NCBI GenBank assembly: GCA_030765045.1
Contig: CM060963.1
Span: 117,854,735-117,918,734 of the forward strand
DNA from: Tenodera sinensis
Lineage: Eukaryota; Arthropoda; Insecta; Mantodea; Mantidae
Direction: 5' to 3'
Length of the DNA stretch: 64,000 nucleotides
The notes under the pieces were generated by a model that saw nothing but the letters and a program-made list of their open reading frames with translations, was not told the DNA's origin and did no database searches. Below, in pieces: positions 20,901 to 30,905 of the stretch. The translations under genes were made by a program, and so were the position numbers. How positions within the stretch are numbered: position 1 is the first letter of the stretch; each line of letters starts with the position of its first letter.

Positions 20901-21696
20901 ACTTATTGTTAAATTCGTTGTAATTTTCTTCCCGGACTATATATCTAGTCCCTATGAAATTGTTGTAGTTGATTTGATCATTTCTGTATTTTATCTGGAA
21001 TGTAATCATCCTATGGTCGGAGCAGTTTTCATCGTCTAGGCACATCCAGTTATGTATAAGTTTCAACATATTGTTGTTAGTGACTGTTAAATCTATGTTA
21101 CTGGATCCTAAGGATGACTCAAACGTCGTTATCTCTATATTGTCATTGATGATATGTAGGTTGTTGCTTATTACAAATTCTTCGAGCCTTTCCCCTCTCT
21201 TATTTGTTATTGTGTCGTGCCAAGTCTTGGACCTTGCATTACTATCCATGGCCATTAATAAAAACTTTCCTTTAGCGAATTCTGTGATTGCTTCTAATTG
21301 TAATATATTTTTATTAATGTCATCATTGATATCTAGATAGCTGCTAGCGGCTGTTAAGGTTAGATTGCCTCGGGTGATTTCTAGTACTACGTTATCTCCG
21401 TCTGAGTGCTGCTTTATTAAAATAGCGTCAATCTCTTTATTGGTGACCACAATGACAGCTCTCTTTGTGCCGTTTCCACAGCTGAAAATTTTATATTTAT
21501 GAGGAATCCCTTTAACTTGATTGTTTATTGTGTAGGGTTCTTGTACAAAGGCTATGTCTATTTTATTCTTTTCAATGAAATCTTCCAGGTTGTAAGTCGC
21601 TGCTTTACTGTGTTTTAGGTTAATCTGCACGCAGTTCAGTGAGACGGTGTTATTGTACGCTTTCTTGTTATATGTATTTTTCCTTGTGTTAGCCAT
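17992..21696 (-). CDS. ORF2 of family A copy 1: APE endonuclease-reverse transcriptase-RNase H, intact
   Basis: 1234 aa. The start is ATG 21696, one nt after the ORF1 stop (TAA A ATG). A longer open frame upstream starts only with TTG and overlaps ORF1. The endonuclease (about 20-235) has N26, E53, MDSNARS, IDLTV and S226-D227-H228. A basic linker follows, with RRYQKIKNN and SNPWNAVYRLSSGK. The RT has YRPISLLNVPAK, motif A DVKGAFD (627-633) then AAWWP, motif B KGCPQGSCSGPGFWN and FADD (715-718). RNase H has D956, E994, D1022 and D1075 in GNELAD (1070-1075). The finger C-x-C-x8-H-x4-C lies at 1170-1186. The endonuclease should nick the TATG strand, and the RT should copy element RNA from that nick. 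RNase H in this position is known in I-group clades. All catalytic residues are present, so the protein may be active. Confidence 0.93.
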   Translation of the reverse strand: MANTRKNTYNKKAYNNTVSLNCVQINLKHSKAATYNLEDFIEKNKIDIAFVQEPYTINNQVKGIPHKYKIFSCGNGTKRAVIVVTNKEIDAILIKQHSDGDNVVLEITRGNLTLTAASSYLDINDDINKNILQLEAITEFAKGKFLLMAMDSNARSKTWHDTITNKRGERLEEFVISNNLHIINDNIEITTFESSLGSSNIDLTVTNNNMLKLIHNWMCLDDENCSDHRMITFQIKYRNDQINYNNFIGTRYIVREENYNEFNNKFLEELKLKFGVQITSNDMEQVDDILQGIVSMETDIEKIIYKFEGAITAACHKSFRTCKPRKKAAEHKPVPWWSQELTIMRKKTTATRRRYQKIKNNENERERRKQLYTQEKRRYESSIKRAKYESWKNYCNVTTTSNPWNAVYRLSSGKMKQNITLSTLRKPDGTYTSDLKETMSVMMDLFVPIDDVKEDNDHHRQIRHKIKEQLETRDDTPFATAEVASIIDNMNTKKAPGENGITAEILRLVFRLVPKLTTAIYNACLRRTYFPSAWKHAKIIPIIKAGKENSDEVSKYRPISLLNVPAKVLEKLLIQRIMHHIHSNNLMNKNQFGFTPQTSTVDALMYLKHIILDILKKGQQAALISLDVKGAFDAAWWPSILASLREFSCPQNLYDLSKSYFNGRSATFSANSISIKRTITKGCPQGSCSGPGFWNIHYNSLLNLEYSKNTKVIAFADDVMLVIKGSSSLEIENYANIELQKISRWARDNKIVFNEQKSTVLVISRRRPLPERVLKIYLNNKQLLQTESLKYLGIIIDHRLNFTRHIEYVSEKSIKLIHALAKSAKINWGLNSDVMRIIYKGALLPILTYGAPVWAEAINKRYNKLKLQRVQRLINIKITKAYRTTSSEALCILSKNTPIGIHIREIARLYESKKRNQEGITIDTAEHYATWPHPAEIIKIKEKPNDQTHLVDIFTDGSKEDSAVGSGIAIFIDKVLVHQLQYKLHSRCSNNQAEQFAILKALEHLEHLQLQHVQKTAALLTDSRITLDSLRNSNNHLHLIEQIRKQIRQLEAHSWIIYFTWVKAHVGIEGNELADQLAKQAANNKDLPVSFDRIPVSDIMRKLHEESVNQWESEWRNTKNGAVTKSYFPTVADRLRLKFPLTGKVTTFLTGHGRLNSYFYRFKIKDSPMCSCGTAEQTVVHVLFECPKLDRERIKFKKAMLNKYGKWTFQQHKLVTEYTTEFIEYLNTIELDKL

Positions 21697-21697
21697 T

Positions 21698-22807
21698 TTA
21701 GTAATTGATATTTTCTTTATATCTCTCCGTGGCAACCTGTAGGCATGGACAGTTCCTATCTAACGCTGAGTGATTCTCATTATGTTTTGCATATTTATTA
21801 AATTTATTATGATTAATGCAGTTCACACATCTCAGTTCATTATCTGCTGCCTTGCAGTCCCTTGTGTTATGCTTCCCTGCACAACGGGCACAGGTCTCCT
21901 CTCCTTTACAATTGCCTGCTTTATGGAAATAACGGCAACATTTGTAGCAGCGATTAACTTTGATATAATCCTCTGTGTTGCAAATGAGCCATCCTATCTT
22001 CAGCTTGTTGTGCACCAGTTGCTTTCTTATTTGAGCGCTCACCGATACAACCAAGTGACGTGAGTTTTTCCTATTTGTTATTATAAACTTTGGTTTTAGA
22101 TCTCCTGTATTGAGGTTAAAACAGGGGTTCTGTGCAATAATAATTTCTTCCGCATTATCTATAGTAATCTCTTCTGGGATGTTATAAATTACTAGGCTAG
22201 GATCCCATAATTTGGGGATTTTTGCCTCCAACAGTTCGCTACATTTTTCATTAATGGCTGTTGTTAATCTTTGTACTTCCTCTTCACTATTGGTTTGTAT
22301 CATTACTCTTCCATCATTTAAAGATTTTAAAGCGCAGACCCCAACCTTTACATTTCTTGGATCAATATTTGTCTTTATTATTTTCTTAACATCCTCACTA
22401 GATTGGTCACTTTTTGATTTAATGAACATTTTATATCGCTTTTCTCTTTTCCCTGCATTTGTAACTATTTCGGAATAGAGATTCCGTGTTTGATTAGAAG
22501 ATTTCATATGGCGTTGGATCCCACCGCCCTCCGAACATGGCAATAACTGTCTGCCTGACGATTTTGCCCTAACCATAGCATCGCGTTGTAATTCAGCGTT
22601 CTGTTTCGCTATTTTACTTTCTAATTCACTAATTTTTGAATTCTTCAATGCTATATCGCTTTCAAATTTTATGCAAACATTTCTTATTGTACTTACAGAT
22701 TCAAGGATACGGCTCTTGAGTTCTTTCTTTAGATTTTTGCTTATCTCAGTTATGCTCACTAATGTTTGGAGAGCAATATCCAAATCATCTTTTATTTCAT
22801 TGGTCAT
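21698..22807 (-). CDS. ORF1 of family A copy 1: coiled coil, RRM-like middle, three zinc knuckles
   Basis: 369 aa from ATG 22807. Residues about 5-35 hold LQTLVSITEISKNLKKELK, shared by all families here. A coiled coil follows at roughly 45-75 (SKISELESKIAKQNAEL). Two beta-alpha-beta-like blocks are NVKVGVCALKSLNDGRVMI and PSLVIYNIPEEITIDNAEE. Knuckles are at about 287-300 (CYKCCRYFHKAGNC), 306-318 (CARCAGKHNTRDC) and 327-353, where the third has about 16 extra residues between CVNC and HSALDRNC. The family role is to bind element RNA and form the transposition particle. Overlap with ORF2 is nil and spacing is one nt, so one RNA probably carries both. It is intact. Confidence 0.9.
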   Translation of the reverse strand: MTNEIKDDLDIALQTLVSITEISKNLKKELKSRILESVSTIRNVCIKFESDIALKNSKISELESKIAKQNAELQRDAMVRAKSSGRQLLPCSEGGGIQRHMKSSNQTRNLYSEIVTNAGKREKRYKMFIKSKSDQSSEDVKKIIKTNIDPRNVKVGVCALKSLNDGRVMIQTNSEEEVQRLTTAINEKCSELLEAKIPKLWDPSLVIYNIPEEITIDNAEEIIIAQNPCFNLNTGDLKPKFIITNRKNSRHLVVSVSAQIRKQLVHNKLKIGWLICNTEDYIKVNRCYKCCRYFHKAGNCKGEETCARCAGKHNTRDCKAADNELRCVNCINHNKFNKYAKHNENHSALDRNCPCLQVATERYKENINY

Positions 22808-23166
22808 CTTGAGAACAATTCAGGCACAAAAGATGTATTTCTCTTCCGAGCTTTCACTTAAAATGATCCTTTCCTTAGAGTACAAATGAATTAAATTAAA
22901 ATGTTGATGTTTCTTTAAAATTCACACCAAGGCCTCCTAGAACATTTAGGAATCAAGTCTTTGACCATGCGAAAGTCCTTATTCAAATTGCTTATATTTA
23001 TTCACAGAAATAATCCCCGTATTCACGAACAATAACACAACACTCCAACACAATAACTAATCAAATGAGACAAAAACTTTTACGAAACTAACGGTGAATA
23101 CACTTAAATATAAGACAAGTTGATGAGCACAAAATTCTAGTAATCAATATTTGCGTCGTCGCCAAC
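22808..23166 (-). other. 5' UTR of family A copy 1
   Basis: 359 bp without ORF, beginning GTTGGCGACGACGCAAATA in sense. It contains the AGGAGGCC motif (complement at 22931-22937) also seen in family E. A promoter is expected here from family knowledge, but no motif is diagnostic. Confidence 0.6.
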
Positions 23167-25215
23167 TGTATGTGATGTATGTATGTATGTATGTATGTAT
23201 GTATGTATGTATGTATGTATGTATGTATGTATGTATGTATGTATGTATGTATGTATGTATGTATGTATGTATGTATGTATGTATGTATGTATGTATGTAT
23301 GTATGTATGTATGTATGTATGTATGTATGTATGTATGTATGTATGTATGTATGTATGTATGTATGTATGTATGTATGTATGTATGTATGTATGTATGTAT
23401 GTATGTATGTATGTATGTATGTATGTATGTATGTATGTATGTATGTATGTATGTATGTATGTATGTATGTATGTATGTATGTATGTATGTATGTATGTAT
23501 GTATGTATGTATGTATGTATGTATGTATGTATGTATGTATGTATGTATGTATGTATGTATGTATGTATGTATGTATGTATGTATGTATGTATGTATGTAT
23601 GTATGTATGTATGTATGTATGTATGTATGTATGTATGTATGTATGTATGTATGTATGTATGTATGTATGTATGTATGTATGTATGTATGTATGTATGTAT
23701 GTATGTATGTATGTATGTATGTATGTATGTATGTATGTATGTATGTATGTATGTATGTATGTATGTATGTATGTATGTATGTATGTATGTATGTATGTAT
23801 GTATGTATGTATGTATGTATGTATGTATGTATGTATGTATGTATGTATGTATGTATGTATGTATGTATGTATGTATGTATGTATGTATGTATGTATGTAT
23901 GTATGTATGTATGTATGTATGTATGTATGTATGTATGTATGTATGTATGTATGTATGTATGTATGTATGTATGTATGTATGTATGTATGTATGTATGTAT
24001 GTATGTATGTATGTATGTATGTATGTATGTATGTATGTATGTATGTATGTATGTATGTATGTATGTATGTATGTATGTATGTATGTATGTATGTATGTAT
24101 GTATGTATGTATGTATGTATGTATGTATGTATGTATGTATGTATGTATGTATGTATGTATGTATGTATGTATGTATGTATGTATGTATGTATGTATGTAT
24201 GTATGTATGTATGTATGTATGTATGTATGTATGTATGTATGTATGTATGTATGTATGTATGTATGTATGTATGTATGTATGTATGTATGTATGTATGTAT
24301 GTATGTATGTATGTATGTATGTATGTATGTATGTATGTATGTATGTATGTATGTATGTATGTATGTATGTATGTATGTATGTATGTATGTATGTATGTAT
24401 GTATGTATGTATGTATGTATGTATGTATGTATGTATGTATGTATGTATGTATGTATGTATGTATGTATGTATGTATGTATGTATGTATGTATGTATGTAT
24501 GTATGTATGTATGTATGTATGTATGTATGTATGTATGTATGTATGTATGTATGTATGTATGTATGTATGTATGTATGTATGTATGTATGTATGTATGTAT
24601 GTATGTATGTATGTATGTATGTATGTATGTATGTATGTATGTATGTATGTATGTATGTATGTATGTATGTATGTATGTATGTATGTATGTATGTATGTAT
24701 GTATGTATGTATGTATGTATGTATGTATGTATGTATGTATGTATGTATGTATGTATGTATGTATGTATGTATGTATGTATGTATGTATGTATGTATGTAT
24801 GTATGTATGTATGTATGTATGTATGTATGTATGTATGTATGTATGTATGTATGTATGTATGTATGTATGTATGTATGTATGTATGTATGTATGTATGTAT
24901 GTATGTATGTATGTATGTATGTATGTATGTATGTATGTATGTATGTATGTATGTATGTATGTATGTATGTATGTATGTATGTATGTATGTATGTATGTAT
25001 GTATGTATGTATGTATGTATGTATGTATGTATGTATGTATGTATGTATGTATGTATGTATGTATGTATGTATGTATGTATGTATGTATGTATGTATGTAT
25101 GTATGTATGTATGTATGTATGTATGTATGTATGTATGTATGTATGTATGTATGTATGTATGTATGTATGTATGTATGTATGTATGTATGTATGTATGTAT
25201 GTATGTATGTATGTA
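23167..25215. repeat. Microsatellite block 5: (TATG)n, about 2.05 kb
   Basis: Perfect TATG except for one TGATG variant next to the 5' end of copy 1. Confidence 0.98.
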
Positions 25216-25259
25216 TTTTTTTTTTTTTTTTTTTTTTAATATAAACATTCTTTATTTTC

Positions 25260-25296
25260 GGCATGTTCCATTACAAAAAACGTAATACTACATGCC
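25260..25296 (-). other. Conserved 3'-terminal RNA hairpin, family A copy 2
   Basis: GGCATGT/ACATGCC outer stem, AGT/GGA internal loop and ATTAC/GTAAT inner stem, as in copy 1, with a six-A (plus-strand) loop. Confidence 0.75.
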
Positions 25297-25363
25297 ATTA
25301 TAGTACATGCTTAATAAATATACTAATACATAGTTTTACTTATGGGATATCGTTAGTTGCACT

Positions 25364-28300
25364 CTAGAGTTTATCCAGTTCTATTGTGTTTAGGTATTCA
25401 ATAAATTCAGTTGTGTATTCCGTTACTAATTTATGTTGTTGGAATGTCCATTTTCCATATTTGTTTAACATAGCTTTCTTGAATTTGGTTCTTTCTCTGT
25501 CAAGTTTTGGACATTCAAATAAAACGTGTACTACGGTCTGTTCTGCTGTTCCACAGGAGCACATTGGAGAGTCCTTTATCTTAAATCTGTAAAAGTAAGA
25601 ATTAAGTCTGCCATGTCCGGTTAGGAAAGTTGTGACTTTACCATTAAGTGGAAATTTAAGTCGTAATCTATCTGCCACTGTGGGGAAATAAGATTTAGTC
25701 ACTGCTCCATTTTTGGTGTTTCGCCACTCACTTTCCCACTGATTCACACTTTCTTCATGTAGCTTTCGCATGATGTCACTCACGGGTATCCTGTCGAAAC
25801 TAACTGGTAGGTCCTTGTTGTTCGCTGTCTGTTTCGCCAGTTGGTCAGCCAGCTCGTTCCCTTCAATTCCGACGTGAGCCTTGACCCATGTGAAGTAGAT
25901 AATCCAGCTGTGTGCTTCTAGTTGCCTTATTTGTTTTCTTATTTGTTCAATAAGGTGAAGATGGTTGTTAGAGTTCCGTAATGAATCAAGAGTGATTCTG
26001 CTGTCAGTGTGTAAAGCAGCTGTTTTTTGAACATGCTGTAGTTGGAGATGTTCAAGGTGTTCAAGGGCTTTGAGAATTGCGAACTGCTCTGCTTGATTGT
26101 TAGAACATCTACTGTGTAATTTATATTGTAGTTGGTGGACTAGTACTTTGTCTATGAATATAGCAATTCCGGATCCAACTGCCGAATCTTCCTTACTTCC
26201 ATCAGTGAAAATGTCTACTAAATGGGTTTGATCATTGGGTTTCTCTTTGATCTTGATTATTTCTGCTGGATGAGGCCACGTTGCGTAATGCTCTGCTGTA
26301 TCAATCGTAATTCCTTCCTGGTTCCGTTTCTTGCTTTAATATAATCTCGCAATCTCCCGAATATGTATCCCTATGGGAGTGTTTTTTGACAGAATGCATA
26401 GTGCTTCAGATGACGTAGTGCGATATGCTTTAGTTATTTTTATGTTAATAAGTCTTTGGACTCTTTGTAGCTTGAGTTTGTTATATCTTTTGTTGATTGC
26501 TTCTGCCCATACAGGTGCCCCGTACGTCAGAATGGGCAATAAAGCCCCTTTATATATAATTCTCATCACATCACTATTTAGTCCCCAATTTATTTTAGCG
26601 GATTTGGCCAGTGCATGAATTAGTTTTATGCTTTTTTCGCTAACGTATTCTATATGCCGAGTAAAGTTGAGTCTATGGTCAATAATTATGCCCAAATATT
26701 TTAAGCTTTCTGTCTGTAGTAACTGCTTATTGTTTAAGTATATCTTGAGTACTCGCTCAGGCAATGGTCTTCTTCTCGAAATTACTAACACTGTAGACTT
26801 CTGCTCATTGAAGACGATTTTGTTGTCTCTGGCCCATCTCGATATTTTCTGCAATTCGATGTTAGCGTAATTTTCTATTTCAAGGCTGCTACTTCCTTTA
26901 ATAACCAACATTACATCGTCTGCAAAGGCGATGACCTTTGTGTTTTTACTATATTCTAAATTCAGAAGTGAGTTATAGTGTATATTCCAGAAACCCGGAC
27001 CGCTACAGGAACCTTGTGGACATCCTTTGGTGATTGTCCTCTTTATGGATATGCTGTTAGCTGAAAAAGTAGCACTCCTTCCATTAAAATAGCTTTTGGA
27101 GAGATCATAGAGGTTCTGTGGGCAACTGAACTCTCTCAATGAAGCCAGGATGCTAGGCCACCATGCAGCATCAAACGCACCTTTAACATCTAAGCTGATA
27201 AGGGCAGCTTGTTGACCTTTCTTTAGGATGTCTAGGATTATTTGTTTGAGGTACATCAGAGCGTCGACTGTACTGGTTTGTGGTGTGAAACCAAATTGGT
27301 TTTTGTTCATAAGGTTGTTACTATGTATGTGGTGCATTATCCGTTGTATTAGTAGTTTCTCTAACACTTTGGCTGGAACATTTAATAAGCTTATTGGCCT
27401 ATATTTGCTTACCTCATCGGAGTTCTCTTTGCCGGCTTTAATAATTGGTATAATTTTAGCGTGTTTCCATGCACTGGGGAAATAGGTTCTTCTTAGACAG
27501 CCGTTATATATAGCTGTGGTCAGTTTGGGAACTAGTCTGAACACTAATCGAAGTATCTCTGCAGTGATGCCGTTCTCTCCTGGAGCTTTTTTGGTGTTCA
27601 TATTATCTATAATAGAGGCTACTTCTGCGGTTGCAAATGGAGTATCATCCCGGGTTTCTAATTGTTCCTTTATTTTGTGCCTGATTTGTCGGTGGTGATC
27701 ATTGTCCTCTTTCACATCATCAATCGGCACAAATAAATCCATCATGACACTCATAGTCTCTTTCAAGTCACTGGTATATGTGCCATCGGGTTTCCTTAAG
27801 GTTGACAAGGTAATGTTTTGTTTCATCTTCCCAGATGACAATCTGTAAACTGCATTCCACGGGTTTGATGTCGTTGTAACATTACAATAGTTTTTCCATG
27901 ACTCATATTTCGCCCTTTTAATTGACGACTCGTACCTTCTTTTCTCTTGGGTGTATAGCTGCTTGCGTCGTTCTCTCTCATTTTCGTTGTTTTTTATTTT
28001 TTGGTACCTTCTTCTGGTTGCAGTAGTCTTCTTCCTCATTATTGTCAACTCCTGTGACCACCATGGAACTGGTTTGTGTTCAGTAGCTTTCTTTCTTGGC
28101 TTACGTGTTCTAAAGGATTTGTGACATGCTGCAGTTATGGCTCCTTCAAATTTATATATTATTTTCTCTATATCTGTTTCCATAGACACAATTCCCTGTA
28201 GAATATCATCCACTTGTTCCATGTCATTACTTGTTATTTGTACTCCAAATTTAAGCTTAAGTTCTTCTAGAAACTTATTGTTAAATTCGTTGTAATTTTC

Positions 28301-29068
28301 TTCCCGGACTATATATCTAGTCCCTATGAAATTGTTGTGGTTGATTTGATCATTTCTGTATTTTATCTGGAATGTAATCATCCTATGGTCGGAGCAGTTT
28401 TCATCGTCTAGGCACATCCAGTTATGTATAAGTTTCAACATATTGTTGTTAGTGACTGTTAAATCTATGTTACTGGATCCTAAGGATGACTCAAACGTTG
28501 TTATCTCTATATTGTCATTGATGATATGTAGGTTGTTGCTTATTACAAATTCTTCGAGCCTTTCCCCTCTCTTATTTGTTATTGTGTCGTGCCAAGTCTT
28601 GGACCTTGCATTACTATCCATGGCCATTAATAAAAACTTTCCTTTAGCGAATTCTGTGATTGCTTCTAATTGTAATATATTTTGATTAATGTCATCATTG
28701 ATATCTAGATAGCTGCTAGCGGCTGTTAAGGTTAGATTGCCTCGGGTGATTTCTAGTACTACGTCATCTCCGTCTGAGTGCTGCTTTATTAAAATAGCGT
28801 CAATCTCTTTATTGGTGACCACAATGACAGCTCTCTTTGTGCCGTTTCCACAGCTGAAAATTTTATATTTATGAGGAATCCCTTTAACTTGATTGTTTAT
28901 TGTGTAGGGTTCTTGTACAAAGGCTATGTCTATTTTATTCTTTTCAATGAAATCTTCCAGGTTGTAAGTCGCTGCTTTACTGTGTTTTAGGTTAATCTGC
29001 ACGCAGTTCAGTGAGACGGTGTTATTGTACGCTTTCTTGTTATATGTATTTTTCCTTGTGTTAGCCAT
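25364..29068 (-). pseudogene. ORF2 of family A copy 2, one nonsense codon after the RT
   Basis: Same 1235-codon frame as copy 1 from ATG 29068. TAA at 26336-26338 (codon 911) replaces the GAA present in the other copies. The truncated product of 910 aa would keep the whole endonuclease and RT, including FADD, but lose RNase H and the C-terminal finger. Downstream the frame stays open to the normal end, with GNELAD, CSCGTAEQTV and the same C-terminus, and one substitution gives LAKQTANN. Whether a protein without RNase H can move in cis is unknown. The change is a single base, so decay is recent. Confidence 0.92.
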
Positions 29069-29069
29069 T

Positions 29070-30179
29070 TTAGTAATTGATATTTTCTTTATATCTCTCC
29101 GTGGCAACCTGTAGGCATGGACAGTTCCTATCTAACGCTGAGTGATTCTCATTATTTTTTGCATATTTATTATATTTATTATGATTAATGCAGTTCACAC
29201 ATCTCAGTTCATTATCTGCTGCCTTGCAGTCCCTTGTGTTATGCTTCCCTGCACAACGGGCACAGGTCTCCTCTCCTTTACAATTGCCTGCTTTATGGAA
29301 ATAACGGCAACATTTGTAGCAGCGATTAACTTTGATATAATCCTCTGTGTTGCAAATGAGCCATCCTATCTTCAGCTTGTTATGCACCAGTTGCTTTCTT
29401 ATTTGAGCGCTCACCGATACAACCAAGTGACGTGAGTTTTTCCTATTTGTTATTATAAACTTTGGTTTTAGATCTCCTGTATTGAGGTTAAAACAGGGGT
29501 TCTGTGCAATAATAATTTCTTCCGCATTGTCTATAGTAATCTCTTCTGGGATGTTATAAATTACTAGGCTAGGATCCCATAATTTGGGGATTTTTGCCTC
29601 CAACAGTTCGCTACATTTTTCATTAATGGCTGTTGTTAATCTTTGTACTTCCTCTTCACTATTGGTTTGTATCATTACTCTTCCATCATTTAAAGATTTT
29701 AAAGCGCAGACCCCAACCTTTACATTTCTTGGATCAATATTTGTCTTTATTATTTTCTTAACATCCTCACTAGATTGGTCACTTTTTGATTTAATGAACA
29801 TTTTATATCGCTTTTCTCTTTTCCCTGCATTTGTAACTATTTCGGAATAGAGATTCCGTGTTTGATTAGAAGATTTCATATAGCGTTGGATCCCACCGCC
29901 CTCCGAACTTGGCAACAACTGTCTGCCTGACGATTTTGCCCCAACCATAGCATCGCGTTGTAATTCAGCGTTCTGTTTCGCTATTTTACTTTCTAATTCA
30001 CTAATTTTTGAATTCTTCAATGCTATATCGCTTTCAAATTTTATGCAAACATTTCTTATTGTACTTACAGATTCAAGGATACGGCTCTTGAGTTCTTTCT
30101 TTAGATTTTTGCTTATCTCAGTTATGCTCACTAATGTTTGGAGAGCAATATCCAAATCATCTTTTATTTCATTGGTCAT
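29070..30179 (-). CDS. ORF1 of family A copy 2, intact
   Basis: 369 aa from ATG 30179 to a TAA one nt before the ORF2 ATG. Domains are as in copy 1, with few substitutions (for example MVGAKSS for MVRAKSS, QRYMKSS for QRHMKSS, NKYNKYAKNN for NKFNKYAKHN). All three knuckles keep their Cys/His ligands. The conserved coding quality beside a single ORF2 nonsense codon suggests the copy has been silent only a short time. Confidence 0.9.
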   Translation of the reverse strand: MTNEIKDDLDIALQTLVSITEISKNLKKELKSRILESVSTIRNVCIKFESDIALKNSKISELESKIAKQNAELQRDAMVGAKSSGRQLLPSSEGGGIQRYMKSSNQTRNLYSEIVTNAGKREKRYKMFIKSKSDQSSEDVKKIIKTNIDPRNVKVGVCALKSLNDGRVMIQTNSEEEVQRLTTAINEKCSELLEAKIPKLWDPSLVIYNIPEEITIDNAEEIIIAQNPCFNLNTGDLKPKFIITNRKNSRHLVVSVSAQIRKQLVHNKLKIGWLICNTEDYIKVNRCYKCCRYFHKAGNCKGEETCARCAGKHNTRDCKAADNELRCVNCINHNKYNKYAKNNENHSALDRNCPCLQVATERYKENINY

Positions 30180-30538
30180 CTTGAGAACAATTCAGGCACA
30201 AAAGATGTATTTCTCTTCCGAGCTTTCACTTAAAATGATCCTTTCCTTAGAGTACAAATCAATTAAATTAAAATGTTGATGTTTCTTTAAAATTCACACC
30301 AAGGCCTCCTAGAACATTTAGGAATCAAGTCCTTGACCATGCGAAAGTCCTTATTAAAATTGCTTATATTTATTCACAGAAATAATCCCCGTATTCACGA
30401 ACAATAACACAACACTCCAACACAATAACTAATCAAATGAGACAAAAACTTTTACGAAACTAACGGTGAATACACTTAAATATAAGACAAGTTGATGAGC
30501 ACAAAATTCTAGTATTCACTATTTGCGTCGTCGCCAAC
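30180..30538 (-). other. 5' UTR of family A copy 2
   Basis: 359 bp, the same length and ends as copy 1, with the GGCCTCC block at 30303-30309. No ORF. Confidence 0.6.
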
Positions 30539-30609
30539 TGTATGTATGTATGTATGTATGTATGTATGTATGTATGTATGTATGTATGTATGTATGTATG
30601 TATGTATGT

Positions 30610-30614
<5 letters not shown>
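30539..30614. repeat. Microsatellite block 6: (TATG)n, 76 bp
   Basis: Only 19 units separate the 5' end of family A copy 2 from the poly(A) of family B. It is the shortest block, so two elements landed close together or the block contracted. Confidence 0.98.
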
Positions 30615-30647
<33 letters not shown>

Positions 30648-30653
30648 TTAAAT

Positions 30654-30684
30654 GCATGCCCCATTCCATATGAATACTACATGC
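30654..30684 (-). other. Conserved 3'-terminal RNA hairpin, family B
   Basis: Sense GCATGT pairs with GCATGC (last pair T-G), AGT/GGG internal loop, inner stem ATTC/GAAT. The inner stem differs from that of family A but still pairs. Confidence 0.72.
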
Positions 30685-30905
30685 TTGAATTTATTTATTT
30701 ACATACAATTTACATTTTATATACATGTACATGTTGGTGATGTTCTATTTGAACATTTACAAAATCATAAATCTGGTACTTATCATATAGTGAAAGGCAA
30801 ATATTATTATACTTGTAACAGCAGTAGAGTATTGAACTGTGTTTGGACAATGATACTGATTGCAATTTTGGTAATGAGTAGAAATTATATATATTTGAAC
30901 TTAAG

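Larger units (their letters stand above)
17846..23166 (-). mobile_element. R1-like retrotransposon family A, copy 1, full length, both ORFs intact
   Basis: Sense strand starts GTTGGCGACGACGC at 23166, the same first bases as copies 2 and 4, so the 5' end is defined. Order is a 359-bp 5' UTR, ORF1, ORF2, a 146-bp 3' UTR with AATAAA (17878-17883) and poly(A) (T-run 17846-17863). Microsatellite flanks both ends. No stop or frameshift is seen in either ORF. It is nearly identical to copies 2-4, which implies recent transposition. Private changes include an 8-A rather than 6-A hairpin loop. Confidence 0.93.
25216..30538 (-). mobile_element. R1-like retrotransposon family A, copy 2, full length, ORF2 nonsense mutation
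   Basis: Same ends as copy 1: 5' GTTGGCGACG at 30538 and a T-run at 25216-25237. Hairpin at 25260-25296, AATAAA just downstream in sense, ORF1 intact. The sequence differs from copy 1 by scattered substitutions only. Confidence 0.93.

Noticed and set aside
21697..21735. Longer N-terminus for family A ORF2 beginning at TTG inside ORF1
   Set aside because: An ATG lies one nt after the ORF1 stop in all copies and in other families, and the extra residues overlap the ORF1 coding sequence in another frame.
17846..30538. Copies 1 and 2 of family A as a simple tandem segmental duplication
   Set aside because: Flanking blocks differ in length and variants. Copies 1, 2 and 4 share variants in mixed combinations, which fits separate insertions better.
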